A program made the position numbers and the translations under genes. A DNA stretch of 64,000 nt, from positions 1,080,501 through 1,144,500 of the forward strand of contig NZ_CP106869.1 of the NCBI RefSeq assembly GCF_025665335.1. Direction: 5' to 3'. Under the pieces are notes generated by a model. That model made no database searches. It saw only the letters and a program-made list of their open reading frames with translations, and was not told where the DNA came from. This DNA comes from Xanthomonas sp. AM6. GTDB taxonomy: Bacteria; Pseudomonadota; Gammaproteobacteria; Xanthomonadales; Xanthomonadaceae. Shown one piece after another: positions 48,248-57,376 of the stretch. Each line of letters begins with the position of its first letter. Position 1 is the stretch's first letter.

Positions 48248-48982
48248 TCAGCGGGTGCGAAGCGCTGCGAGCAGCGCCTCGATGGGATGGAAGCGGACGT
48301 CCAGCTCGGCGCGCAGCACGCTGCGCATGTCCTGGCGGAACACGTCCAGCCAGGCGCCGGCGCCGGCCGCCGGTGGGGCGTCCGCCGGTTGCGCGGCGGC
48401 CGGCACGGTGTGCGCGGCCTCGCGCAGGCGTTCGAAATGCTGGCCCAGCAGCGCCGGGACGGCGGACAGCAGGGTCTGCTCGCGCGGGCTCAGGGTCGAT
48501 TCCATGACCGCGTCCAGCTCCGCCAGCCGCGCCATGTCCGGCGAGGACCGCGCCAGCGTGTCGCGCAGCTGGCCGCGCAGGCGGCCGGTGGCGGTCAGCA
48601 TCGCCCGCTGCAGCGACAGGTAGCGCTCGCGGAACGGCGCGTAGTCGGCTGCCGCGTTCGCGTCGGCGCCCTCGCCTTGCGCAGTGGCCCGTGGCCGGCC
48701 GGTGCCTGCGGCGGGATCGGCGCAGATGGCCTCCTCCAGCGCAGTGCGTGCGCGCGCGCATTCGTCCTCGTCCACGCCCGCGGCGGGCGCCTCGTCGTCG
48801 AGGGCGGGCAGCTTGCCGTCCAGGGCCCTGGACACGGCGACGGCGCGCGTCCAGTCGATCCACTGGCCGAGGCGGTCGGCCAGCGCCGGGCTGGACGGCG
48901 CCATGTCGGCGTCGCTGAGACGTGCGAGGAGGCGAATGAACGCCGGGCCCGGGACAGGCGGCCGTGGAGGAGCTTTCGCCAT
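48248..48982 (-). CDS. DUF3348 domain protein, first gene of the DUF802 operon
   Basis: A 244-residue cytoplasmic protein of the DUF3348 family: PGPAFIRLLARLSDADMAPS and RLGQWIDWTRAVAVSRALDG at the N-terminus, an acidic middle, FRERYLSLQRAMLTATGRLR, and DVFRQDMRSVLRAELDVRFH near the end. No catalytic motif is recognised. It precedes the DUF802 gene by 10 bases. The ATG at 48982 is preferred over one seven codons upstream. It probably contacts the motor-like DUF802/OmpA pair, which is inferred from conserved gene order. Confidence 0.85.
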   Translation of the reverse strand: MAKAPPRPPVPGPAFIRLLARLSDADMAPSSPALADRLGQWIDWTRAVAVSRALDGKLPALDDEAPAAGVDEDECARARTALEEAICADPAAGTGRPRATAQGEGADANAAADYAPFRERYLSLQRAMLTATGRLRGQLRDTLARSSPDMARLAELDAVMESTLSPREQTLLSAVPALLGQHFERLREAAHTVPAAAQPADAPPAAGAGAWLDVFRQDMRSVLRAELDVRFHPIEALLAALRTR

Positions 48983-49003
48983 GCTTCTGCGCAAAGCGCG
49001 CAA

Positions 49004-49453
49004 TTTTACACGCGAATGACATCCGGGGCCGGGAACGCCCTAGCGGCGGGCCGAAAACCCCGCCGGCCGGACCGTTGCGGCTCAAAGGCACCCGGTGTGG
49101 AGGCGCCAACCGGTCGTGGACCGCATGCTGCAGCCCGGTGCCGCGCGCGTAGCGGGCCGGATGCATCGGGTCAGTTTGGGATGCGGACATCGGCTGCAGG
49201 CGCGGTCGCGGGCTCGCGTGGCTTGGTGGAAAGGGCGCCTGATCCGCGGCGCCAACATGAGTTCGGAATGGCCCGATTCTGGGTTTTGGGCTCAGGCCGG
49301 ACCACGGACTGGCGCTAGATGGCCTCGGGAGCGTCGTTCGGACGGCACCGGCCAGGGCGCGCGTTTCCGACCCTGCGGGCCGCTACTGCGCCGCAGGCAA
49401 GCTCCCAGTGGCCTGCGCGCCGTGTCCAGGCCGCGACTTCGCCGCGGCTGCGC
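49004..49453. other. Intergenic region before the DUF802 operon
   Basis: About 450 bases between the DUF3348 start and the M23 peptidase stop. Several short open frames exist but none has a family resemblance or ribosome-binding site. The part nearest 49000-49020 (CAATTTTACACGCGAATGAC) is AT-richer and may hold the operon promoter. Nothing else was recognised. Confidence 0.5.
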
Positions 49454-50161
49454 CTACAACTGCTGCTCCCCGCGCAGCAGCGGATACGGGTTGAGCGATT
49501 CCCCCTTCCACCATTGCCGTTCCGGGCCGAGCCGGTGGATCTCGAAATGCAGGTGCGGCGCGCCGGGGTCGGCGTTGCCGGTGCTGCCGACGTAGCCGAT
49601 CACCTGGCCGCGGCGGATCGCCTGCTTCTCGGCCAGCCCGTCCGCGTAGCGCTGCAGGTGCGCGTAGTAGTACGCGTAACGGCCGCCGGGTTCGAACTGG
49701 TACACGGTGAGCCCGCCGCGTTCGCTGTCGAACAGCTTTTCCACGCTGCCGTCGGCGACCGCCAGCACCGGCGTGCCGGCCGGCGCCAGGATGTCGATCG
49801 CGTCGTGGCGGCGGCCCTGGCTGCGGGCGTCGGTGAAGGTGTCCTGCAACTGGTCCCGGGTCACGCCCTGCACCGGGATCAGCAGGCCGTCGGAGGCGCT
49901 GGCAGGGACCGTGGCGGCGCCTGCCGCCGGCGCCGGCTGCGTTTGCGCAGTGTCCGGCGCGGCCGGCGCAGGCACTGCCGCCGCGGCCGCGGGTTGCGCC
50001 TTCGCGGCACCGGGAGCGGCGTCCGCCACCGGCGTGGCGGCAGTGGCGACGGCGGCCGACGGCGCCGGGCTGGGGCGCACCTGCACCAGGTCGCCGTGCA
50101 GCAGCCAGTAGCCCAGCGCCGCCGCCGCGATCAGCACTGCCATGCCGAGCACGATCCGCAT
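49454..50161 (-). CDS. M23 (LytM-type) metallopeptidase
   Basis: A 235-residue secreted or membrane-anchored cell-wall endopeptidase. A hydrophobic anchor lies at residues 3-20, followed by a long Ala/Pro-rich linker to about residue 90 and the LytM domain. The zinc and catalytic residues are visible: His119 and Asp123 in RRHDAID, His168 in YYYAHLQ, and His203/His205 in PHLHFE. An intact catalytic set suggests an active enzyme. It lies just behind an L,D-transpeptidase gene with a four-base gap, so both likely act on peptidoglycan. Confidence 0.92.
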   Translation of the reverse strand: MRIVLGMAVLIAAAALGYWLLHGDLVQVRPSPAPSAAVATAATPVADAAPGAAKAQPAAAAAVPAPAAPDTAQTQPAPAAGAATVPASASDGLLIPVQGVTRDQLQDTFTDARSQGRRHDAIDILAPAGTPVLAVADGSVEKLFDSERGGLTVYQFEPGGRYAYYYAHLQRYADGLAEKQAIRRGQVIGYVGSTGNADPGAPHLHFEIHRLGPERQWWKGESLNPYPLLRGEQQL

Positions 50162-50165
50162 GCGC

Positions 50166-51122
50166 TCACTCCTGCATGGTGACCGGCACCGACGCGTTCA
50201 CCGCGGCGGCCACGGTCAGCGCGTCCCAGTTGGTCAGGCGCACGCAACCATGCGATTGCGCCTTGCCGACCCGCGCCGGATCCGGCGTGCCGTGCAGGCC
50301 GTAGTGGTCCTTGGACAGGTCGATCCACACCTCGCCGACCGGGTTGTTCGGGCCCGCCGCCAGCGTCGCCTTCTTGTCGGTCTTGTCGGCGTCCCAGAAC
50401 AGCTTGGGGTTGTAGTGGAAGGTCGGCTGCCGCACCACGCCCTTGATCTTCCACTCGCCGATCGGCAGCGGATCGTGCTCGCTGCCGGTGGAGGCGGGGA
50501 ACTGCGCCAGGATCGCGCCGTTGGCGTCGAGCAGGCGCACGGTGGAATCGGATTTGTCGACCAGCAGCTTGGCCGCCTTGGGCAGCGCGGCGGTGCCGAG
50601 CACGTTCGGCACCTGCACGCTGGCGCCGGCCTGGCTGAAGTCGGTCGATGGATTCAGCGCGCGCAGCAGCGCCGGCGCGGCGTGGAAGCGCTCGCCCAGG
50701 CGCTCTTCCACCGAGGTGTAGCCCAGCGCCGGCAGCTTGGCCTTTTCCGCGGTGTCCTCGGGGATCTTGGGGAACGGACCGGCCACGTCCTCGGCGGTGA
50801 GCGTGTAGGCGACCAGGGCCGGCGCGGCGTCCTGCGCCAGCGCCTGCCAGGTGGCGTCGTCGAGTTCGCCGCTGGCGGTCAGGCCGCGTGCGGCCTGGAA
50901 ACCGGACACGGCGCGGCGCTGGTTGGATCCCGCCTGGCCGTCGATCTCGCCCGGCGAGAAGTGCGCGCGGTCCAGCAACACCTGCGCACGCAGCAGCGAG
51001 CGCTCGCCGCTGTCCGGCGCCGGCGTGGCGGCGGCCTTGGCGGGCGGCTGCGCCGCCGCGCTGCCGGCCGCGTTCGCGAACAGCACGGCGAGGCAGGCGA
51101 GTGGAAGCGATAGACGGGACAT
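50166..51122 (-). CDS. L,D-transpeptidase (YkuD) with peptidoglycan-binding domain
   Basis: A 318-residue periplasmic protein with a signal peptide ([20 protein letters not shown]), a PG_binding_1 domain at about 43-95 ([20 protein letters not shown]) and a YkuD domain ending in the catalytic motif [15 protein letters not shown], where His and Cys are the active residues. It probably forms 3-3 cross-links or attaches proteins to the wall. The ATG at 51122 gives a proper leader. Confidence 0.93.
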   Translation of the reverse strand: MSRLSLPLACLAVLFANAAGSAAAQPPAKAAATPAPDSGERSLLRAQVLLDRAHFSPGEIDGQAGSNQRRAVSGFQAARGLTASGELDDATWQALAQDAAPALVAYTLTAEDVAGPFPKIPEDTAEKAKLPALGYTSVEERLGERFHAAPALLRALNPSTDFSQAGASVQVPNVLGTAALPKAAKLLVDKSDSTVRLLDANGAILAQFPASTGSEHDPLPIGEWKIKGVVRQPTFHYNPKLFWDADKTDKKATLAAGPNNPVGEVWIDLSKDHYGLHGTPDPARVGKAQSHGCVRLTNWDALTVAAAVNASVPVTMQE

Positions 51123-51298
51123 CGACGGCTCCAGCAGGGATTTCGCCCACCATGCCCAGGCGCGGCGACTAGCCCGCGTGAAATGGCTGGCTGCCGGATG
51201 ACCGGAGGTGATTGCGGCCTTGCAGCGGTGCGCTCGAGTCCTGCTGCCTGCGGTCTCGGCATGGGAACTACAGGGCGCACGGATGCACCGCCGCGACT

Positions 51299-53251
51299 TC
51301 ACCCCGCCGCAGTCCGCCGCAGCGCGTAGGCCAGCAGGCGCGCCTGCACCTGTTCGCCGAGGCCGCGCGGCGCCTCCAGCGCCATGCGCTGCATGCATGC
51401 CGCGTCGGCGGGTTCGCGCGACAGCAGCGCGCGCGCCACGGTCGCGAGCTTCGCGCCGGTGCCGGCGGTATTGCGCTTCAGCCAGGCCAGCGCGCGCAGC
51501 AGGCGCTGCTCGACCTCGGTGAAGTCGCTGCCCAGCGGATAGTCGGGCAGGGTGCCGTCGCCGCGGAACGGCGCCAGCGCAGCGCGCACCCGCTCGGCGC
51601 GGTTGCGCTGCCACTGCGGCGGGGCGACGAAATCGGCGCCGAGTTTGCGCGCCTGCCTGGCCTGTTGCAGCAGCGCCGGCTGGAATGCCACGTCGGCAAG
51701 CCCGGTCATCGCCACCACGCAGTCCTCGTCGGTCATGCCGCGCAGGTCGGCGATGCCGTATTCGTTGAGGTAGATGTCGCGCAGGTGGCGCGGGATGGTG
51801 GTGTGGCCGTAATTCCAGCGCAGGTTGGACTGCAGCGCTCCCGCCTCGCCGCGGGTGGCGCGGAACATCAGCACGCTGCGCGCGTCCTCCAGCGCGTGCG
51901 CCATCGCCACGAAGTTGTACTGGCCGCCGACCCCGGACACCACGCGGCCATCGTCCAGCGCATCGGACACCGCCGCGCCGAGCGCGGTGGCCATCATGCA
52001 CGAGTTGAAGAAGCGCGCCTCGCGCCGTTGCAGGCGGCGCAGCGTCTCGCCGCCGTAGAGCTGGTTGATCTCGCTGATGCGGCGCATGCCGATCGCGGCG
52101 CGCGCCTGCGGCGGCATCTCGCGCAGCCAGGCGTAGAACTCGGGCGAGCCGAGATAGAACGCGCCCTGCAGGTATTCGCCGTCGCGCTGCAGCCGCGCCT
52201 GGTCGTCGGCATCGGCGCTGCCGTCGGCTACGCGCTGCATCAGCTGCGCATCGTCGAGCACCTTGCGCCGGATCACGCCGCACTGAACCAACTGGCGGAA
52301 GCCTTCGTTGAGCATCTCGCTGCAGCCGAACAGGCCGACCGAGAACGGCGCCAGCCCGCCGCATTCCTGGACTGCCGGGTGCGCTTCCAGCGCCGGGTCC
52401 AGCGCCGCCAGCACCTGCCGGTAGCGCGCGTTGTCGGTGTGCCGCAGCACCAGCGCGTGGCACAGCGCATCGGCCAGCGTACCGATGCCGATCTGCAGCG
52501 TGCCGCCGTCGCGCACCAGCGCGCTCGCGTACAGGCCGATCGCGTAGTCGGCATCGGCCACCGGCTGCCGCGGCAGCCCGAACAGGCGCGGGTACGGGCC
52601 CGGCGGTGTCGCAACCACGTCGAAGAACGATGGCTCCACCGCCGCGCTGCCGCCGATCCACGGCAGCTGCGGATCGACCTCGGCCACCAGCAGCGGCCGC
52701 GGCAGGCCGCGCCGGCGCACCGCGTCCAGCGTGTCCTGGGTGATGTCGTTGTTGCACGAGAACGACAGCCGGGTGCCGCCGGGTTCGCGCGCCACCTTCT
52801 GCACGATCAGGTTCGGCGCGCGCTGCGCCACCGCGTCGGCGGCATGGGTGTAGTTGAGGCTGGTGTAGCCGCGCTGTGCCTGCGCCGAGTGCAGCAGCGC
52901 GCCGGACTGCATGTAGAACTCCTCGACCTGGATGTGCGCCGGCAAGGCGTCGCGCTGCAACGCCTGCACGTACTTGAGCGCAGGGAAATCCTCGCCGAAA
53001 TGGCGCTGCACGAACGGCCGCACGAAGCGGCCTTCCAGCCCGCTGCCGGCCGGCGGCGGATTCAGCGACAGCGCGGTGTAGAGCTGCATCGGCCGTTGCG
53101 GATCGGCGGCGACGCGGTCGTACAGCGCGTTGAGCAGGCGATGCGGCTTGCCGATGCCCAGCGGCGCGCCGATGCGCAGCGTGCCGGGGATGCGTTGCAG
53201 GATCAGGTCGGCGACGGCGTCGAGGTCTTCGAGGTGTTCGGTCATCGGCAT
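51299..53251 (-). CDS. Acetyl-CoA hydrolase/transferase family protein
   Basis: A 650-residue cytoplasmic protein of the acetyl-CoA hydrolase/transferase superfamily. The N-terminal part has [20 protein letters not shown]. The C-terminal part carries [40 protein letters not shown] and [20 protein letters not shown], typical of the family's C-terminal domain. The active-site glutamate and the acyl donor cannot be fixed from sequence. It is longer than standard members (about 500), because of inserts in the middle ([17 protein letters not shown]). It is divergent from blaI. Confidence 0.85.
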   Translation of the reverse strand: MPMTEHLEDLDAVADLILQRIPGTLRIGAPLGIGKPHRLLNALYDRVAADPQRPMQLYTALSLNPPPAGSGLEGRFVRPFVQRHFGEDFPALKYVQALQRDALPAHIQVEEFYMQSGALLHSAQAQRGYTSLNYTHAADAVAQRAPNLIVQKVAREPGGTRLSFSCNNDITQDTLDAVRRRGLPRPLLVAEVDPQLPWIGGSAAVEPSFFDVVATPPGPYPRLFGLPRQPVADADYAIGLYASALVRDGGTLQIGIGTLADALCHALVLRHTDNARYRQVLAALDPALEAHPAVQECGGLAPFSVGLFGCSEMLNEGFRQLVQCGVIRRKVLDDAQLMQRVADGSADADDQARLQRDGEYLQGAFYLGSPEFYAWLREMPPQARAAIGMRRISEINQLYGGETLRRLQRREARFFNSCMMATALGAAVSDALDDGRVVSGVGGQYNFVAMAHALEDARSVLMFRATRGEAGALQSNLRWNYGHTTIPRHLRDIYLNEYGIADLRGMTDEDCVVAMTGLADVAFQPALLQQARQARKLGADFVAPPQWQRNRAERVRAALAPFRGDGTLPDYPLGSDFTEVEQRLLRALAWLKRNTAGTGAKLATVARALLSREPADAACMQRMALEAPRGLGEQVQARLLAYALRRTAAG

Positions 53252-53301
53252 AGCTTAGGCGAGCCCTGCGGTCGCATGTTTCGGCGACCTGCGATCGGCG
53301 C

Positions 53302-53330
53302 TTGACACGGCGTTCGTTTACCCGTGTAAT
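53302..53330 (+). promoter_or_regulatory. Promoter of the blaI-blaR1-like operon
   Basis: A perfect -35 TTGACA at 53302-53307, a 17-base spacer and TGTAAT at 53325-53330. Its -10 box lies within the left arm of the operator dyad. Confidence 0.85.
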
Positions 53331-53353
53331 CGATAAAAATTACAGGCGTAAAC
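53316..53353. promoter_or_regulatory. Operator dyad over the blaI promoter
   Basis: Left arm GTTTACCCGTGTAAT (53316-53330) and right arm ATTACAGGCGTAAAC (53339-53353) are inverted repeats matching at 13 of 15 positions around the 8-base centre CGATAAAA. TGTA/TACA cores are those used by BlaI/MecI repressors. It covers the -10 box and ends three bases before the blaI ATG, the expected place for autorepression. Confidence 0.88.
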
Positions 53354-53356
53354 GCT

Positions 53357-53725
53357 ATGTCGATCAGCGATGCGGAAGCGGTGGTGATGGAGGTGCTGTG
53401 GAACCGGCATCCGCTTGCGGCCGAGGAGGTGTTCGAAGCCCTGGCCGGGCATGGCGGCTGGGCCGAGCCCACGGTCAAGACCCTGCTCAACCGGCTGCTC
53501 AACAAGGGCGCGATCCGCGCCGACAAACAGGGCCGCCGCTATCTGTACGCGCCGCTGCTGCAGCGCGAGCAGTGGGTGCAGCAACAGAGCGAAGGCCTGC
53601 TCGAACGCCTGTTCGGCGGCCGCATCGCGCCGCTGGTGGCGCACTTCAGCGAACGCGGCAAGCTCAGCGACGCCGATATCGCCGAACTCAAACGACTGAT
53701 CCAGGAGCTGGACGATGAGCGTTGA
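53357..53725 (+). CDS. blaI: BlaI/MecI/CopY-family repressor
   Basis: A 122-residue winged-helix repressor: SISDAEAVVMEVLWNRHPLA, then EPTVKTLLNRLLNKGAIRAD with the recognition helix, and DKQGRRYLYAPLLQREQW in the wing, followed by a helical dimerisation/cleavage region. Such proteins are inactivated when their membrane partner protease is triggered. That partner follows, overlapping by 11 bases. No beta-lactamase gene is in the window, so the target genes are elsewhere or the pair senses something other than beta-lactams. Confidence 0.92.
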   Translation: MSISDAEAVVMEVLWNRHPLAAEEVFEALAGHGGWAEPTVKTLLNRLLNKGAIRADKQGRRYLYAPLLQREQWVQQQSEGLLERLFGGRIAPLVAHFSERGKLSDADIAELKRLIQELDDER

Positions 53726-55247
53726 ACACTTCGTAGCGGGAATATGGGCGACGGCGCTGGCCGGCAGCGCGGCGATCGTGGCGGTGCTGGCGCTGCGCGC
53801 GCCGGTGCGGCGGATGTTCGGCGCCAGCGTCGCCTACGCATTGTGGAGCGTGGTGCCGCTGGCGATGCTGGCGGTGCTGCTGCCTGGCGATCTGCGCCCG
53901 GCGCTGCCCGCGGTGCGGGCGCTGGCGCTGCCGCAGGTGTGGGTGGGCGCGTCGCAGGCGTCGGCTGGCGCCGACGGTGCGCTGTCGGCCGCAGGCAACC
54001 AGGCCGCGCTCTGGCTGGCTGCGCTGTGGCTGCTGGGCGCCGCGACGATGGCCGTCGCGCTGTGGCGGCAGCAGCGGCGCTACCGGCGCAGCCTGGGGCG
54101 GCTGTCGCAGGGCGCCGATGGCGTGCTGTACGCGCAGCACGCGGTGCACGGTCCGCTGGTGCTCGGCGCCTGGCGGCCGCGCGTGGTGCTGCCGCTGGAT
54201 TTCGCCCAGCGCTATCCGGCCGCGCAGGCGGAACTGGTGCTGGCGCACGAGCGCATGCATATCGCCCGCGGCGATACCCGCTGCAACCTGCTGCTGGCGG
54301 CGTTGCGCTGCGTGTACTGGTTCAATTCGGTGCTGCACTGGGCCGCGCCGCGGTTCCGCTTCGACCAGGAACTGGCCTGCGATGCGGCGGTGCTGGCGCG
54401 GCATCCGGCCTCGCGCCGCAGCTATGCCGAGGCGATGCTGCAGACCCAGCTGGATGCGATCGCGCTGCCGGTCGGCTGCCATTGGCAGGCCGGGCAGACC
54501 TTGCGGCAACGGATCGCAATGCTGCATCGGCCGGCGGTGACCGGCTGGCGGCGGCGTGCCGGCATCGCCGTGGTGGCGATGGCGGCGCTATGCGGCGGCG
54601 CTTCGGCCTGGGCGTTGCAGCCGCCGCGGCCTTCCGCGCTGGCGGCGAGCGGCAATGCGCCTGCGAATGCGCAAGCCGCGGATGCGGATGCGCTGGCGGG
54701 GAACGCAGCTGCGCTGGGCGCTGCGCCGGCAAGCAGCGGAAAGCGCTTGCCGATGACGCTCGCGGCCGCAACCGGCGCCGCGGACATGGCCGCCAAGCGC
54801 GCGACCACGCCTGCCAAGCCAGTGATGCTGCTGCCGCCGCGCTATCCGCGAGCAGCGCTGCGCGAAGGCGCTTCGGGAAATGTGATGTTGTTGGTCGACG
54901 TGGATGAAGCCGGTACGGCCAGCGATGTGCGCTTGCTGGGTCGCGGCAGCGGCAATGCGGCACTGGACCAGGCGGCCATCGCGGCCGCCCGGCAGTGGCG
55001 CTTCACGCCGGCGCAGGAGCACGGGCGTGCGATCCGTGGCCGGCTAAAGATTCCGGTCACGTTCGAGTCCGGGATGCATCCTGTCGCGGCGCCCGCGGGG
55101 CTGGCCGGTGCGGACGGCTACCGCTGGTATCTGCTGGATGCGGATACGCGCGATACGGGCCAGCGCATGTGCGATGTGGTCACGTCCGATGGGCAAGGGC
55201 CGGCCCGGCGCGTGTATTGCGGCGTGACCGTGGCGACACGGAGATGA
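53715..55247 (+). CDS. BlaR1/MecR1-like M56 protease fused to a TonB C-terminal domain
   Basis: A 510-residue membrane protein. Hydrophobic spans occur near residues 8-27, 40-57 and 97-117. The M56 zinc site is LAHERMHIARGD (HExxH at 178-182) with Glu219 in FDQELACDAAVLARH. Residues from about 285 run through a TM (AGIAVVAMAALCGGASAWAL) and an Ala-rich linker into a TonB-type C-terminal domain at about 375-450 (PPRYPRAALREGASGNVMLL; AIAAARQWRFTPAQEHGRAI). It lacks the penicillin-binding sensor domain of BlaR1, so the TonB-like part may be the periplasmic sensor. Start overlaps blaI. Confidence 0.9.
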   Translation: MSVEHFVAGIWATALAGSAAIVAVLALRAPVRRMFGASVAYALWSVVPLAMLAVLLPGDLRPALPAVRALALPQVWVGASQASAGADGALSAAGNQAALWLAALWLLGAATMAVALWRQQRRYRRSLGRLSQGADGVLYAQHAVHGPLVLGAWRPRVVLPLDFAQRYPAAQAELVLAHERMHIARGDTRCNLLLAALRCVYWFNSVLHWAAPRFRFDQELACDAAVLARHPASRRSYAEAMLQTQLDAIALPVGCHWQAGQTLRQRIAMLHRPAVTGWRRRAGIAVVAMAALCGGASAWALQPPRPSALAASGNAPANAQAADADALAGNAAALGAAPASSGKRLPMTLAAATGAADMAAKRATTPAKPVMLLPPRYPRAALREGASGNVMLLVDVDEAGTASDVRLLGRGSGNAALDQAAIAAARQWRFTPAQEHGRAIRGRLKIPVTFESGMHPVAAPAGLAGADGYRWYLLDADTRDTGQRMCDVVTSDGQGPARRVYCGVTVATRR

Positions 55248-55834
55248 GCGTGCGCCGGATCGGTTCGGCAGGTCTGTGCCTGTGCCTGGTGGCCTGTGCC
55301 GGCCAACCGCCGCGCGAGCAGGCGCAGCGGTTGGACTCGGTCGACCAGCGCCTGCTCGCGCCGCGTGGCGATGGCGCACCGGGCGGCGCCATCGCGGCCT
55401 ATGCGATGCAGCCGCAGCAGGTGTTCCGCATGCCGCAGCCGGTGCAGGCGGCAACGCCGCAGCTGCCGGCCGATTCGCCGCGGCGCACGCTGGCGCCGAC
55501 CACGGTGTGCGTGCGCGTGATCCTGTCCGCGCTAGGCGAGGTCCAGCGCAGCGAGCCCTTGCGCGATCGCGAGGAATGCGGCGCCGGCGCGCTGGCCGAC
55601 AATGCCGACCTGCTGCAGGCGGTACAGCAGGGCGTGGCGCGCTGGCGTTTCGTGCCCGCGGCGATCTGCACCTATGCCGATCCGGCGCAGCGGCCGGCAG
55701 TGGAGGGACGCTGCGACGATGCCGTGTCGGTGGAAGAGGTACCGGTGACGCTGGCCTACGCGTTCACATTCGAGGTGCGCGAGGGCAAGGCCAGCGTGCA
55801 GGCCGGGCGGGTGGGTGGCCGCGGCGGGCGTTGA
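55244..55834 (+). CDS. Small lipoprotein of the blaI operon
   Basis: A 196-residue protein with a lipoprotein signal peptide, LCLCLVACAGQ, where the Cys of LVAC at about residue 18 would be lipidated. The mature part has TTVCVRVILSALGEVQRSEP and LLQAVQQGVARWRFVPAAIC, which recalls a TonB-C-like fold (beta strand, then ARxWRF helix). Four further cysteines may form disulfides. It overlaps the M56 gene by four bases, so it probably works with that sensor. Function unknown. Confidence 0.8.
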   Translation: MSVRRIGSAGLCLCLVACAGQPPREQAQRLDSVDQRLLAPRGDGAPGGAIAAYAMQPQQVFRMPQPVQAATPQLPADSPRRTLAPTTVCVRVILSALGEVQRSEPLRDREECGAGALADNADLLQAVQQGVARWRFVPAAICTYADPAQRPAVEGRCDDAVSVEEVPVTLAYAFTFEVREGKASVQAGRVGGRGGR

Positions 55835-55951
55835 GTGCGCGCCGAGCTGGTGCGCGCCCGGGTCCGTGACTGGTTTTTCTCTCCTGATTGCAGATCGCGG
55901 AGCGAGTCCTGGTTTCGCCATGGGCTTTTGCGATAGGCGTTGCTGGTGAAG

Positions 55952-55980
55952 GCTGTCGCGACTGAAGTCGCTCCTACAAG
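55952..55980 (-). repeat. Single REP half-unit (CGGC-core)
   Basis: GTCGCGACTGAAGTCGCTCC plus TACAAG is one arm of the REP family, in the 211-base convergent gap between the lipoprotein and flavin reductase genes. The opposite arm is absent. Confidence 0.65.
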
Positions 55981-56045
55981 GGGGCGGCGCGTGGGTAGTG
56001 GCACTGCATGCATCGCGGCAGCATCGCTCTCGCGGTGTCGGCGCG

Positions 56046-56603
56046 CTACAGCATCTCCGGCTTGAACAGCCGCCGCCGCGAGACTTCCGCGCCGGACAAC
56101 ATGAACTTGCCGTCGCCGCGGTAGTGCAGGGTCCTGGGCAGTTTCGGCGAGGTGGCGACGTGCGCCTTGACCACTTCCCAGACGAACAGGTTGTGCCTGG
56201 CGATCTGGCGGCCGTCGTGCAGGCGGCACTCGAAGCTGGCGTAGCACTCGGCGATCGACGGCGCATCGACCTGCGTGCCGGGCACCGCGGTCAGGCCGAA
56301 CTGCGCGAATTTGTCGCAGTGCGCGCCGCTGCTGTTGCCGATGCCGACCACGGTGTCGAGCAGGTCCGCGGTGGGCAGGTTGATCGTGCATTGCCTGCTG
56401 CGCCGGACCAGTTCGAAGCTGTGGTTGGCGCTGGAGATGCAGCAGGCGATCAGCGACGGCGAGAACTCCAGCACCATGTGCCAGCCCATGGTCATGATGT
56501 CGCGCTGGCCCTTCCAGGCCGAACCGACCAACACCACCGGGCCGGGTTCGAGGAACCGGCGCACCTGGTCGAGCGGAAAGTCGTGCTTGCGGTAACGGCG
56601 CAT
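56046..56603 (-). CDS. Flavin reductase-like FMN-binding protein
   Basis: A 185-residue split-barrel protein of the flavin reductase/NADH:FMN oxidoreductase family. It has VVLVGSAWKGQRDIMTMGWH then MVLEFSPSLIACCISSANHS, where the flavin-binding strand and phosphate loop sit, and RQCTINLPTADLLDTVVGIG. Its partner oxygenase is unknown; no monooxygenase is adjacent. It lies downstream of modC on the same strand by about 90 bases. Confidence 0.87.
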   Translation of the reverse strand: MRRYRKHDFPLDQVRRFLEPGPVVLVGSAWKGQRDIMTMGWHMVLEFSPSLIACCISSANHSFELVRRSRQCTINLPTADLLDTVVGIGNSSGAHCDKFAQFGLTAVPGTQVDAPSIAECYASFECRLHDGRQIARHNLFVWEVVKAHVATSPKLPRTLHYRGDGKFMLSGAEVSRRRLFKPEML

Positions 56604-56694
56604 GGGCGCTGCTTCGGCGGTGGCGATGGGCCCAGTCTGGCCATCGGCAGTGAATGCGGCGTCGGCGCGGCCTGGCCCGGGCGCCGCGCCAGGC

Positions 56695-57312
56695 CTAATC
56701 CAGCCGATGGATCGCGTCGGCGATGCGTTCCACTTCCTCGGCCTGGTGGCTGACGTAGAGCATCGGCAGGCGCACTTCGTCGCGCACGCGCTGCAGGTAC
56801 GGGATCAGTTCGCCGCGGCGCTGCGCGTCCAGCGCCGATAGCGGTTCGTCGAACAGCAGGATCGCCGGCTGTGACAGCAGCGCGCGGCCGATCGCCACGC
56901 GCTGCGCCTCGCCGCCGGACAGGTTGCCCGGGCGCCGCGCCAGCAGCGGCGCGATGCCGAGCAGCTCCACCACCGCATCGAAGCCGAAGCGCTCGGCGCG
57001 GCCGCGGCCGTGGCGGCCGTAGCCGAGGTTGCGGCGCACGTCCATGTGCGGGAACAGCCGCGCGTCCTGGAACACGTAGCCGATCCGGCGCCGGTGGGTG
57101 GGCACGTCGATGCCGGCGTCGCTGTCGTAGAGCACGCGCTGGTCGATGGCGATGCGTCCGCTGCGCGGCCGCAGCACGCCGGCGATGGCGTTGAGCATGC
57201 TGGTCTTGCCGGCGCCGGACGGGCCGACCAGCGCGACCACGCGCGCCTGTTCCTCGACCCGCAAGCGGCGCTGGAAACGGCCGCGCTGCACCTCGATGTC
57301 GATGCTCAGCAT
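56695..57312 (-). CDS. modC: Molybdate ABC transporter ATP-binding protein (short ModC)
   Basis: A 205-residue ABC ATPase with Walker A GPSGAGKTSML near residue 31, signature LSGGEAQRVAIGRAL at about 131 and Walker B ILLFDEPLSALD. Standard ModC proteins are near 350 residues and carry a C-terminal TOBE molybdate-binding domain, which is absent here. The stop codon is clean and no TOBE remnant is seen downstream. It lies 64 bases after modB, in the modABC order. Confidence 0.9.
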   Translation of the reverse strand: MLSIDIEVQRGRFQRRLRVEEQARVVALVGPSGAGKTSMLNAIAGVLRPRSGRIAIDQRVLYDSDAGIDVPTHRRRIGYVFQDARLFPHMDVRRNLGYGRHGRGRAERFGFDAVVELLGIAPLLARRPGNLSGGEAQRVAIGRALLSQPAILLFDEPLSALDAQRRGELIPYLQRVRDEVRLPMLYVSHQAEEVERIADAIHRLD

Positions 57313-57376
57313 CGGCGCGCGCTCCCGTGCCGCGAACGCGGTGCGCGCCGGATGCGCGCTGCGGCGCCGGGCTGGC

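Noticed and set aside
44593-48982. Classical Zorya type I or II defence system
   Set aside because: ZorA/ZorB-like architecture is present, but no ZorC/ZorD or ZorE homologue is found; the two partners are DUF3348 and DUF2894. It is reported as motor-like instead.
49095-50182. Overlapping plus-strand frames between the DUF3348 and M23 genes
   Set aside because: They run into the antisense of the M23 peptidase gene, have no recognisable domain and no ribosome-binding site.
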